From an uncultured Eubacterium sp. (GTDB taxonomy: Bacteria > Bacillota_A > Clostridia > Lachnospirales > Lachnospiraceae): a stretch of 29,329 nucleotides of DNA. Shown piece by piece: positions 1 through 5,999 of the stretch. Every line of letters starts with the position of its first letter. Positions within the stretch are counted from its first letter, which is position 1. The stretch lies in the NCBI GenBank assembly GCA_948759685.1, contig CAQBGY010000012.1:1-29329 (forward strand). Direction: 5' to 3'. The position numbers were made by a program, and so were the translations under genes. Below the pieces are notes generated by a model. It was not told the DNA's origin and did no database searches. It saw only the letters and a program-made list of their open reading frames with translations.

Positions 1-366
1 AGTTTCGGCTTGCGTCTTATTCAATATCCCATCGTTCCTTGCATCCACATACGCTTTGCATATGTCTACAAATACAGATGATTTCATTGGGAAGAATGGC
101 GTCCCCCTTTTCGTGAGATACTGCGGCAGCTCATTTCTTGTTGATTTATACACCCATTCCCTCAATTCTTCTGAAAGATATGGCGCAATCCACAAAGAAT
201 TCAAATTTCTTTTTAATGCTGTTCCGCCGCCACCCGTGAGATTCATGGCTTTCGCCGCTCCCCTGGAAGACAAAACCCGCTCCTTATTGTCCATGACATA
301 GCATTCCAATTCCAATCCTTCTCCTATTTTCCATGTTCCACTGTGCGTTGCTCTTGTCTGTTTCAT
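1..366 (-). CDS. P63C-type phage regulator, N-terminal part (runs off left edge)
   Basis: An open frame of 122 codons starts with ATG at 366 and is still open at base 1, so only the N-terminal part is visible. The start follows a purine-rich stretch (AGGGGCAAGGG). The protein begins MKQTRATHSGTWKIGEG, then has a VLSSRGAAKAMNLTGGGG segment and later an IAPYLSEELREW segment. This pattern (ATHG/S, KIGD/E, glycine-rich loop, LSPYIS-like) resembles the N-terminal region of phage proteins carrying the P63C domain, a poorly understood family that shuffles with antirepressor domains. The P63C domain itself would lie outside the window. The gene has its own promoter at 396-424, with three operator-like repeats. 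Assignment is from remembered family resemblance and is moderately sure. Confidence 0.7.
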   Translation of the reverse strand, partial: MKQTRATHSGTWKIGEGLELECYVMDNKERVLSSRGAAKAMNLTGGGGTALKRNLNSLWIAPYLSEELREWVYKSTRNELPQYLTKRGTPFFPMKSSVFVDICKAYVDARNDGILNKTQAET

Positions 367-395
367 ATTCCCTTGCCCCTTTCCTATTTTCCATT

Positions 396-424
396 ATTAT
401 ACATTTAGGAAAGTGTCCAGTCAA
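396..424 (-). promoter_or_regulatory. Promoter of the P63C-type gene
   Basis: On the minus strand TTGACT (424-419) and TATAAT (401-396) are separated by exactly 17 bases, a near-consensus sigma-A promoter about 30 bases upstream of the ATG at 366. One operator-like repeat (404-420) fills the spacer, so a protein bound there would block RNA polymerase. Confidence 0.8.
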
Positions 425-493
425 GAACGCTTTTTTTGTATTTTAGTGGACACTCACTAAGAACCAGAAAAATGCATTTTAGTAAGTGCCCGG
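404..493. repeat. Three operator-like repeats, consensus TTAGNRAGTGYCC
   Basis: Copies lie at 404-420 (TTTAGGAAAGTGTCCAG, plus strand), 442-461 (minus strand, CTTAGTGAGTGTCCAC) and 478-493 (TTTAGTAAGTGCCCGG, plus strand). The middle copy is inverted and itself has TTAGTG/CACTAA dyad symmetry. Copy 1 lies in the spacer of the promoter at 396-424 and the others lie just upstream. They look like a multi-site operator; the binding protein is unknown. Confidence 0.6.
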
Positions 494-502
494 ATTGGAA
501 TG

Positions 503-1096
503 CTATATATCAAGGGTCTGCTGCACATAGTCCGGCACATTCACAAAATCGTCCGAAAGCTGCACGCCGAACTGCTCCGACACTTTCTTGAAGTTCTCTG
601 CAATCTTATAAGATGCGAGATTCTGGCGGTTCGCTACCCTGTCCATAATTTTAAGATAGCTTGCAAGTTCACCTAATGGGATTTCGGACGGGTTATATAC
701 CTGTACTGGTGCGGATTCCCTGTTTGGGAGGAAAGCGTCTGCAAGGATGTCTTTGGCTTTCAACTGGTAGTTCAGTAGTTTCTCTGCAAGCTCTGGGTGC
801 TCTTTCTCCATCCATTTCGTGATTGAAATTTTGGCAAGCCAGAGAGGAACAAAATCTAATTTTAATGCATATGCTTCATTTGTTGTCCCAAATACCCCAC
901 CCGGAAATTTCCGGGTCGCCTTTGAAAGTGTTTTATCTGTCCTTATTTTCTCAACCTGTGTATCTCTTTGTGTGCCGCTCATTCCAAGAGCCTTGCAAAA
1001 GAAACTTACACCCGCCCAAATTATTCCATCTACGTCCTGTACTGCCATAATGCTATCGCCAAATACATCTACGTTTTTAATCATTAAATCATCCAT
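503..1096 (-). CDS. Phage antirepressor, P22AR-N domain
   Basis: A 197-residue protein starting MDDLMIKNVDVFGDSI. The ATG at 1096 is chosen because AGGAGG lies 8 bases upstream; the frame opens 12 codons earlier without such a site. Residues 5-110 match the P22AR-N antirepressor fold: a VFGDSIMAVQDVDGIIWAG strand pair, then the ALKLDFVPLWLAKISITKWM segment, then ELAEKLLNYQLKAKDILADAF, which corresponds to the family's LDMLPLWLAGI...YQ.EA.DVLA pattern. The C-terminal 70 residues are helical and unassigned. Antirepressors of this class bind and inactivate a lysogeny repressor. It lies downstream of a ribbon-helix-helix gene (1216-1395), with a 119-base intercistronic leader that is also the template of a predicted antisense RNA (1155-1225). 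Confidence 0.85.
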   Translation of the reverse strand: MDDLMIKNVDVFGDSIMAVQDVDGIIWAGVSFFCKALGMSGTQRDTQVEKIRTDKTLSKATRKFPGGVFGTTNEAYALKLDFVPLWLAKISITKWMEKEHPELAEKLLNYQLKAKDILADAFLPNRESAPVQVYNPSEIPLGELASYLKIMDRVANRQNLASYKIAENFKKVSEQFGVQLSDDFVNVPDYVQQTLDI

Positions 1097-1119
1097 ATAA
1101 AAACCTCCTATGAAAATGT

Positions 1120-1148
1120 TTGACATTCCCATAAGAGTCTGTTATACT
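1120..1148 (+). promoter_or_regulatory. Convergent promoter in the antirepressor leader
   Basis: TTGACA (1120-1125) and TATACT (1143-1148) are 17 bases apart on the plus strand, the only strong plus-strand promoter I found. It fires towards the ribbon-helix-helix gene, against the gene direction. One arm of a 9-bp inverted repeat (CCCATAAGA 1128-1136, TCTTATGGG 1162-1170) lies inside the spacer and the other just past the start site. Confidence 0.75.
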
Positions 1149-1170
1149 GGATGTATCAGCTTCTTATGGG
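1128..1170. repeat. 9-bp inverted repeat CCCATAAGA / TCTTATGGG
   Basis: Perfect arms at 1128-1136 and 1162-1170, centres 34 bases apart. As DNA it could be a paired operator around the antisense-RNA promoter; as RNA it would form a hairpin in the antirepressor leader about 20 bases upstream of the ribosome binding site. Confidence 0.6.
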
Positions 1171-1225
1171 AGTTGGTGTGTTTAGAAGTTGCTGACTTTG
1201 GACGGTGGGCAACTTCTATTTTTTA
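1155..1225 (+). ncRNA. Predicted sar-like antisense RNA, about 70 nt
   Basis: The RNA would start near A1155, seven bases after the -10 box, and end in a perfect 10-bp hairpin (TAGAAGTTGC 1183-1192, GCAACTTCTA 1209-1218) followed by six T residues. The T-run follows the hairpin only on the plus strand, so the terminator is directional. It is fully complementary to the mRNA between the ribbon-helix-helix stop codon (1216-1218) and the antirepressor start. A second fold is possible, pairing TCAGC (1156-1160) with GCTGA (1191-1195). In P22 the sar RNA has the same size, orientation and position between arc and ant. Unlike sar, this RNA stops short of the antirepressor ribosome binding site (about 1105) by roughly 50 bases. 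It is predicted from sequence only. Confidence 0.6.
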
Positions 1226-1395
1226 TCAATTTCTTTTTTGATTTTCTGAACACCCCTGTTAATTACATCTGTTCGGCTTGTTTCCAACTTATCAGCACAG
1301 TATTGTAAATCCTCTGCTTCTTGTTTTGTCAGCCTTAAATCAAGCCTTACATTTTTAGGGTTGTCCTTAATCTTTTGCCCCATTTTGGGAGACAC
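1216..1395 (-). CDS. Arc/CopG-like ribbon-helix-helix repressor
   Basis: A 59-residue protein starting at GTG 1395, with AGGAGG eight bases upstream. Residues 14-21 (KNVRLDLR) form the DNA-binding strand, followed by LTKQEAEDLQYCADKLETS and RTDVINRGVQKIKKEI as helices A and B, the classic ribbon-helix-helix pattern. Such proteins bind as dimers to short palindromes. Its promoter carries a perfect 12-bp palindrome (1452-1463) and a second related site at 1416-1425, so autorepression is likely. It is the first gene of a two-gene unit with the antirepressor at 503-1096, and its stop codon lies inside the terminator hairpin of the predicted antisense RNA. Function is inferred from fold and context, by analogy with P22 Arc. 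Confidence 0.85.
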   Translation of the reverse strand: MSPKMGQKIKDNPKNVRLDLRLTKQEAEDLQYCADKLETSRTDVINRGVQKIKKEIDKK

Positions 1396-1440
1396 TGTAT
1401 CAACCTCCTTTCAGATTGCACGTGCTGTTTGCACACTCTT

Positions 1441-1469
1441 AATATATCAAAATGCACGTGCATTGTCAA
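1441..1469 (-). promoter_or_regulatory. Promoter of the RHH-antirepressor operon, with palindromic operator
   Basis: Minus-strand TTGACA (1469-1464) and TATATT (1446-1441) are 17 bases apart. The spacer contains the perfect palindrome ATGCACGTGCAT (1452-1463). A second site, TTGCACGTGC (1416-1425), and a half-site TGCAC (1430-1434) lie just downstream of the start. This fits an operator for the ribbon-helix-helix protein that the transcript encodes first. Confidence 0.8.
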
Positions 1470-1476
1470 GAGGATT

Positions 1477-1623
1477 TTATTTAATATATTTTATCGCTTC
1501 TGACATAAACTCGTCTAAATATCTGTTTGCTTCTTCAACCATTCTTAAAAATTCATCTTTGTTCCTGCTTAAAAGTTCGTCTCTTGCTTTATCCATCCAT
1601 TTCGGTATTCCTATTGCAATCTC
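1477..1623 (-). pseudogene. In-frame 48-codon continuation after the TGA of the Mrr-type gene
   Basis: Directly after the TGA at 1624-1626 the same frame stays open for 48 codons to TAA at 1477-1479. It encodes EIAIGIPKWMDKARDELL and further amphipathic helix rich in E, R and L. Composition is like coding sequence, which suggests it is the natural C-terminus cut off by a nonsense mutation, or reached by readthrough. A separate 39-residue gene from the internal ATG (1596) is possible, but it has only a weak ribosome binding site. Confidence 0.45.
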
Positions 1624-2703
1624 TCAATCAAGTTCCTTGCCTCCAAAAAATTCTTCCCCATTTTCATTTGTGCAGATTGCTACTGCATTTCCAAAATTAA
1701 CAGCAACCGCAAAATCTACTTTTCCAATCCATTCTTCCTTCAATTTAACAGAATAGGAAAGATACAAATTGGCCGCATTTATATTATTCTTACAAATTGC
1801 TAAAATTTCAATTTTATTTTCTTTTTTCAAAGAAAAAGTTGTAAAGTCTCCATTTATATAATAATATTTTTCTATGATAGAATTTGGAGATTTTTCTATG
1901 GCAACTCCATTTGTTGTGCCGATAAATTTTTGCAAATAATTCCTATCCCACAGAACAACCCCGTTTTCATTTGCTAAATCTTTAGCTGATTTTGTAAAAT
2001 AGTTATTTGTCACAACTATCGCCACATGACAGTGATAAAAGAATTTTCCTGCAAAAACCTCCTGTACAGCATTATTACCAACTGGTTTATCATATCTTTT
2101 GCACTGAAAAGCATATTTCATTCCCTCTTTTTCTGCAAGAATATCAACGCCTTGGTCGCCGCTTCCTTTTGTGGTATGTATGTTGTAAAACCCTATATTC
2201 CCTAATAGTTGAGCAACATATAATTCAAAATCTTCCCCTGTCATGTAGTCGATTTTGTTGTTATACATGTCTATTCTGTTTGACTTTTCAAAGTCTACTT
2301 TTTTTCCTATCTCTATCATATCTATATCGTTATTATGTAATTCTTCAAATTCTTCTTTGCTCATTAAAACTTTTCTCGGTTCTATTCCATTTTCTTCTCC
2401 AACAACCCCAGCTTCACATAATTCATCCATTATTTTTGAAGCGCGATTAAATCCTATTTTAAAATTCATCTGAATTAAACCTATAGAACCTTTATTCTTT
2501 TCAATGACAAATTCCCCTGCCTCCCAAAAATAGGCATCCATGTGGCTAATATAAATTTTCTCTTTTGGTTTTTCTTCCTTTATTTCAGAAATATTTTCTT
2601 CGCTTTTCTTTTCATCAACTGCATTATATTCATTTCTTTCTATATTTTCAGCTTGATTTTCATTTAATATGTTTTTCTTTATCCAATCAGATAGTTTCCC
2701 CAT
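1624..2703 (-). CDS. FtsK-gamma-like winged helix fused to Mrr-type nuclease
   Basis: A 359-residue protein. Residues 1-50 are charged and probably disordered. Residues 55-113 (YFWEAGEFVIEKNKGSIGLI, then MNFKIGFNRASKIMDEL and GVVG) match the gamma winged-helix domain of FtsK, which reads DNA-polarity sequences in chromosome translocases. Residues 153-262 are an Mrr catalytic domain: E160, the GSGDQGVD motif (180-187, acid D187) and QCK (200-202) form the PD-(D/E)XK active site. Residues 263-359 are unassigned. Mrr proteins are restriction endonucleases, often against modified DNA, so superinfection defence is a plausible role. It is transcribed from its own promoter at 2734-2762. The frame continues past its TGA (see 1477-1623). 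Domains are confident; target and role are not. Confidence 0.8.
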   Translation of the reverse strand: MGKLSDWIKKNILNENQAENIERNEYNAVDEKKSEENISEIKEEKPKEKIYISHMDAYFWEAGEFVIEKNKGSIGLIQMNFKIGFNRASKIMDELCEAGVVGEENGIEPRKVLMSKEEFEELHNNDIDMIEIGKKVDFEKSNRIDMYNNKIDYMTGEDFELYVAQLLGNIGFYNIHTTKGSGDQGVDILAEKEGMKYAFQCKRYDKPVGNNAVQEVFAGKFFYHCHVAIVVTNNYFTKSAKDLANENGVVLWDRNYLQKFIGTTNGVAIEKSPNSIIEKYYYINGDFTTFSLKKENKIEILAICKNNINAANLYLSYSVKLKEEWIGKVDFAVAVNFGNAVAICTNENGEEFFGGKELD

Positions 2704-2721
2704 AGCACCTTATCCCCTTTC

Positions 2722-2762
2722 GTATAATGCTATATTATACCATCAAAGAAGATATATTTCAT
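2722..2762 (-). promoter_or_regulatory. Promoter of the Mrr-type gene, accessory cassette type
   Basis: TATAAT (2739-2734) with ATGAAA (2762-2757) 17 bases upstream. The -10 box forms one arm of a dyad, GTATAAT-N5-ATTATAC (2722-2740). The same arrangement, with nearly the same sequence, precedes the YjcQ-like gene (5896-5936). Confidence 0.6.
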
Positions 2763-2789
2763 TTAATTTCAACTAACAAAATTAAAAGA

Positions 2790-2817
2790 TAAAAAGAAAT
2801 AGAGCCTTTAGGCTCTA
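2790..2817 (-). terminator. Terminator of the surface-protein operon
   Basis: A 7-bp stem (TAGAGCC 2817-2811 in transcript order, GGCTCTA 2806-2800) with a 4-base loop is followed by TTTCTTTTT on the minus strand, just after the stop of the gene ending at 2829. Confidence 0.85.
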
Positions 2818-2828
2818 AATCCTCAAAC

Positions 2829-3617
2829 CTATTTTACTGTTACATTGCACGTTGCTTTACATCCGCTTTTCATCCTAACTGTTATCTTTGCTTTCCCTTT
2901 CTTTTTTGCAGTAACCCTTCCTTTTTTATTTACTGTAGCAACTTTTTTATTGCTAGACAAAAACTTAGAAATTTTATCTCCATATGTATATCTCTTTAAC
3001 CCAAGCGTGAAGGACTTTCCAACTTTCAAAATTTTCTTTTTTAAAGAAAGGGTTATTTTAGCTTTAAGTTTTTTTGTTTTTTTCACTTCAACTGTGTGAC
3101 ATACATAACATTCCCGTTCTGATTTTCCAGTTTTTAATGCTGTTGCATAAACTATAGAACTCCAACTCGACCATTCATGCAGGGAAGAATTTGATGGAAT
3201 AATTTCATATTCATAATAAAAGCAATCCAGGCACTCTCTTTCTTTTTTTCCATTATTTGTGCAATTTGCTTCTGTAATTACATACCATTTAGAATATCTA
3301 TGGTTTCCATTACCTTTCCTAAATTTTGTTTCCGTTTTATAACATTCTTTACATTCCCTCGTGTATTTTCCATCAGCGCATAAAACATCATCTGCCTTCC
3401 ATTCTGTCCATGTATGAATACCAGTTTCTGGTATGTATCTACTATCGCTTTCATAGCACTTCAAACATTCTCTTGTTTGGTACCCTTCTTCGGAACAAGT
3501 AGGCTCTATAAGTGTTTTCCATTCCGTCCATTCATGAATGCATTCTGCTTTTACATTTAAAGAAATATGCAATGCTAAAAGTATAGAAATCATAATTACA
3601 TTTTTATATTTTTTCAT
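2829..3617 (-). CDS. Secreted protein with four HxW/CxxC repeats and a Big2 domain
   Basis: A 262-residue protein beginning MKKYKNVIMISILLALHISL; the start at 3617 follows AAGGGG by about 9 bases and gives a clean signal peptide ending near VKA at residue 24. Next come four tandem repeats of about 40 residues, each with H-x-W-x-x-W, then C-x-x-x-G, then R-E-C-x-x-C. The C-terminal 80 residues (LSLKKKILKVGKSFTL, then NKKVATVNKKGRVTAKKKGK) are a Big2 immunoglobulin-like domain. Such repeats occur in cell-surface proteins of Clostridia. The protein is last in a probable three-gene unit and is followed by a terminator. A role in changing the lysogen surface or adhesion is inference. Confidence 0.8.
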   Translation of the reverse strand: MKKYKNVIMISILLALHISLNVKAECIHEWTEWKTLIEPTCSEEGYQTRECLKCYESDSRYIPETGIHTWTEWKADDVLCADGKYTRECKECYKTETKFRKGNGNHRYSKWYVITEANCTNNGKKERECLDCFYYEYEIIPSNSSLHEWSSWSSIVYATALKTGKSERECYVCHTVEVKKTKKLKAKITLSLKKKILKVGKSFTLGLKRYTYGDKISKFLSSNKKVATVNKKGRVTAKKKGKAKITVRMKSGCKATCNVTVK

Positions 3618-3640
3618 TTGAATTTTCCCCTTTATCTCTA

Positions 3641-4444
3641 CTATTTCTTCGTTGTAAACCATGTTTCGGTTGGGTTCCAGTCATCGTCATAACCATCAAT
3701 TTTATAAGTTACTGGCTTTTCTTTTGAATTTATTAAAAATATAATTTTGCATGTCACACTATTTCCCGGCAACATACTTTCTGTGTAAAAGTCTTTAATT
3801 CCATCATTGCACTTTATTTCATTCCAAGGTATTTCCTTTGTGGAATTTGACGTGTAAAATCTACCTATCGTTAAAAGTGCTGGTATTTCTTCCCGACCAT
3901 AAAAATAATCAATTTTAAATTTTAAATATACATATTCTTTTGATTTCCCTGGATTTTTCTTTAGCCCATTTTTCTTAAGATAATTTAACGCTTCTTTTCC
4001 ATCTTTATAATCAATCAGCTTGACTTTTGCTTGACCGTAATACCTTGCTCCAAATATATCTGTTGTATATGTATCATACGCAGAATACGGATTCTTTTTG
4101 GTTCCATTCCCTTTACTTTTCTCCTTCACCGTCACCTTGCACTTATAAGTCTTGCTCCCAACCTTCGCTTTCAGGTATGACGTTCCTTTCTTAATGCCCT
4201 TAATTTTTACTTGCTTGTTGCTTTTGCTCACAATCTTGATGTTTTTGTTCGATACAGACCATTTCACTTTCTTTTTGTTGTTCAGTAGCTTCACAGTGCA
4301 GGAATCACCCACATTGACTGTTTTCTTTATGGCGTTCAGCTTGGTTTTTCCTGCGGCATTCACGCTGGTTGGGAATAATACCAGCAAAGACAGAATGATT
4401 GCGGCAAGGGTTAAAAGTTTCTTGGTTTTCGTTTGTTTCTCCAT
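3641..4444 (-). CDS. Secreted Big2-domain protein
   Basis: A 267-residue protein with a signal peptide (TLAAIILSLLVLFPTSVNAA, cleavage near residue 31), then a Big2 domain (about 33-108: LNAIKKTVNVGDSCTVKLL, WSVSNKNIKIVSKSNKQVKI), then an unassigned beta-rich domain of about 155 residues with YVYLKFKIDYFYG and a C-terminal WNPTETWF. AAAGGAG lies 7 bases before the ATG. The unassigned domain has no motif I recognise. Its 3' end is only 23 bases from the start of the next secreted Big2 protein, so the two are probably co-expressed. Confidence 0.75.
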   Translation of the reverse strand: MEKQTKTKKLLTLAAIILSLLVLFPTSVNAAGKTKLNAIKKTVNVGDSCTVKLLNNKKKVKWSVSNKNIKIVSKSNKQVKIKGIKKGTSYLKAKVGSKTYKCKVTVKEKSKGNGTKKNPYSAYDTYTTDIFGARYYGQAKVKLIDYKDGKEALNYLKKNGLKKNPGKSKEYVYLKFKIDYFYGREEIPALLTIGRFYTSNSTKEIPWNEIKCNDGIKDFYTESMLPGNSVTCKIIFLINSKEKPVTYKIDGYDDDWNPTETWFTTKK

Positions 4445-4507
4445 AAGTTTTCTCCTTTTAATAAAATGTTGCAGAATCCAATCATTGATAAAAAATTTTC
4501 TTATCCA

Positions 4508-5386
4508 CTATTCTTCATTGTAAAGAACTGCATCTGTTACCATATTCTTCGTATTTTCATTTCCTATTTTCATTATTGTTATGGAAGAAGCATAGTTTAT
4601 TGGTATATCGACTAAAACTGGTTCTGTTGTGCTTAAAACTTCTTCTGATGTATATAGAATTCCTTGTTCCGATTCTATTTGAATAATCCCGCCTCCTGGG
4701 TTCCCATCTAAAACATTTAATATGCATTTAAATTTAGAATATTCTTTATTTGCATTAAACGTTATGCTGTTATTGTACAAAGAAAACACAACTGCTTTAT
4801 CATGCATATTCCCATATGTATCTTTAACATTTGTTTCTATACTTACTTGTGAACCATCATTCGATTTTCCTATTAATTGCCTGTCAAATAAATTAGATTT
4901 CTCTTTTACCACCTTTCCGACATAAAGCATATCATCCTTTTCTACCGCTGCTTTATCGGATGGCAGCAAATTATCAACAAAATCTTTTGAATAATATTTC
5001 CTGCCATTTATCAAAACAGCTGATTTGTCTTTATTTACAGCCATTTCTTTCCCATCTATGGAAAGCCCAAAGTTTCTATATTCAATGGACGGAACATCGT
5101 TGAGTTCTCCATTTGCAGCCCCTAATTTTGTTGCTAATTCCTTGCCCTGACCCTGTAATTTTTCTATTTCTTCTTTATATTCAGAAATTTCATTATTTAA
5201 CTGCTCATTTTCTTTCGCCATTTTCTTAACATCCTCATTATTAAGAACCACATTCTTTCCGTCCAACTGAACTATTACTGTTACATTCTCCTTACCCCAC
5301 TTTGCACCGATGATTGCTGCCCCTATAACTCCAATTAAACCTATCACAGCCACAATTATTGATATTTTCCCTTCTCTCCTGCTCAT
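4508..5386 (-). CDS. Membrane-anchored coiled-coil protein with NPCBM-like domain
   Basis: A 292-residue protein. The ATG at 5386 is preferred because AAGGGAGA lies 7 bases upstream; an ATG at 5404 would leave almost no leader. Residues 8-28 (ISIIVAVIGLIGVIGAAIIG) form one membrane segment, followed by a coiled coil (about 50-90, KKMAKENEQLNNEISEYKEE). The last 110 residues (DTYGNMHDKAVVFSLYNN, FKCILNVLDG, LVDIPINYASSITIMKIGN) resemble an NPCBM-like carbohydrate-binding module. The N-terminus would anchor the protein, with the module outside the cell. It has a promoter at 5419-5447 and is followed by the two Big2 genes. The fold assignment is moderate; the ligand is unknown. Confidence 0.7.
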   Translation of the reverse strand: MSRREGKISIIVAVIGLIGVIGAAIIGAKWGKENVTVIVQLDGKNVVLNNEDVKKMAKENEQLNNEISEYKEEIEKLQGQGKELATKLGAANGELNDVPSIEYRNFGLSIDGKEMAVNKDKSAVLINGRKYYSKDFVDNLLPSDKAAVEKDDMLYVGKVVKEKSNLFDRQLIGKSNDGSQVSIETNVKDTYGNMHDKAVVFSLYNNSITFNANKEYSKFKCILNVLDGNPGGGIIQIESEQGILYTSEEVLSTTEPVLVDIPINYASSITIMKIGNENTKNMVTDAVLYNEE

Positions 5387-5418
5387 AAGTATTTCTCCCT
5401 TCATTTGTGTTTTGGTAA

Positions 5419-5447
5419 ATTATAACATAAAATGGGATAAGTTTCGA
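5419..5447 (-). promoter_or_regulatory. Promoter of the surface-protein operon
   Basis: Minus strand TCGAAA (5447-5442) and TATAAT (5424-5419) are 17 bases apart. The 30-base stretch from TTTTGTCGAAACTTATC through the -10 box is almost the same as the one upstream of the YjcQ-like gene (5908-5936). Confidence 0.65.
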
Positions 5448-5476
5448 CAAAAGTTAAGAGGAAATTAAAATATTTT

Positions 5477-5525
5477 AAAAGGCGATACCCACATTGGGCA
5501 ACGCCAAGTTGACCAACTGCCTTTG
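5477..5525 (-). terminator. Branched hairpin terminator after the YjcQ-like gene
   Basis: In transcript order AAAGGC (5524-5519) pairs with GCCTTT (5483-5478), enclosing two small hairpins (GTTG/CAAC and TTGG/CCAA), then TTTTAAAATATTTT. A related hairpin motif ending in a GCGTTGCC/GCCTTTT-like sequence occurs at 27901-27932. Confidence 0.55.
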
Positions 5526-5531
5526 TTTTTA

Positions 5532-5855
5532 CTAAATTATCTCTCCCGCCATCTTCAACGCTTCCTTTGCTTTCCCCATAAAACTGTTCCCTGCAAGGTA
5601 TTCAAGCCCTCTAATGGTAATCTGCGGCTTTATCGGCTCTGCAATGTGCCTATACATCTGCCCAAGGTCTTTTGACAGAACCAAGCCTTTGATATACCCC
5701 TCGTCCTGCATGAGAATTAAAAGCTGTTCCCATTTCTCGAAGGATATTTTCAGCTTTTCTGCCGATACGGTTTCTATGTTAAATCTTTCGTTCCCCATGT
5801 TTTTCTCTAACTCTCGGAGAATTTTGTACATGATTTTGAAATTATCCACATTCAT
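5532..5855 (-). CDS. YjcQ-family small protein
   Basis: A 107-residue protein starting MNVDNFKIMYKILRELEKNM. The ATG at 5855 is chosen because AGAAAGGAAG precedes it and because the -10 box at 5913-5908 makes earlier in-frame starts unlikely or leaderless. The pattern (Y-I/L-x-x-L, a WEQLLILMQDEGYIKGL helix-turn, ITIRGLEYL, then a C-terminal helix) matches the YjcQ family, winged-helix-like proteins common in Firmicutes phages with no fixed function. A regulatory role is inferred from the fold. It has its own promoter and terminator, so it is a one-gene unit. Confidence 0.75.
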   Translation of the reverse strand: MNVDNFKIMYKILRELEKNMGNERFNIETVSAEKLKISFEKWEQLLILMQDEGYIKGLVLSKDLGQMYRHIAEPIKPQITIRGLEYLAGNSFMGKAKEALKMAGEII

Positions 5856-5895
5856 CTTCCTTTCTAAAATTAGAATCCTTTTCATAATACCTTTC

Positions 5896-5936
5896 GCATA
5901 ATACCATATTATACCACAAAATAAGATAAGTTTCGA
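5896..5936 (-). promoter_or_regulatory. Promoter of the YjcQ-like gene, accessory cassette type
   Basis: TCGAAA (5936-5931) and TATAAT (5913-5908) are 17 bases apart. The dyad GCATAAT-N5-ATTATAC (5896-5914) overlaps the -10 box and start site, as in the Mrr-type gene promoter at 2722-2762. Confidence 0.65.
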
Positions 5937-5975
5937 CAAAAAGTCAAGAGGAAAATTAAAGATTTTTGCAAAACA

Positions 5976-5999
5976 ATAGGACGGTTGTTTCCGTCCTAT
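5976..5999 (-). terminator. Terminator of the ORF6N gene
   Basis: A perfect 9-bp stem (ATAGGACGG / CCGTCCTAT, loop of 6) followed by TGTTTTG on the minus strand. It begins within the stop codon region of the gene ending at 5996. Confidence 0.75.

Noticed and set aside
56..301. 81-codon plus-strand frame at the left edge
   Set aside because: The minus strand carries a convincing P63C-type gene over the same bases, with promoter and ribosome binding site.
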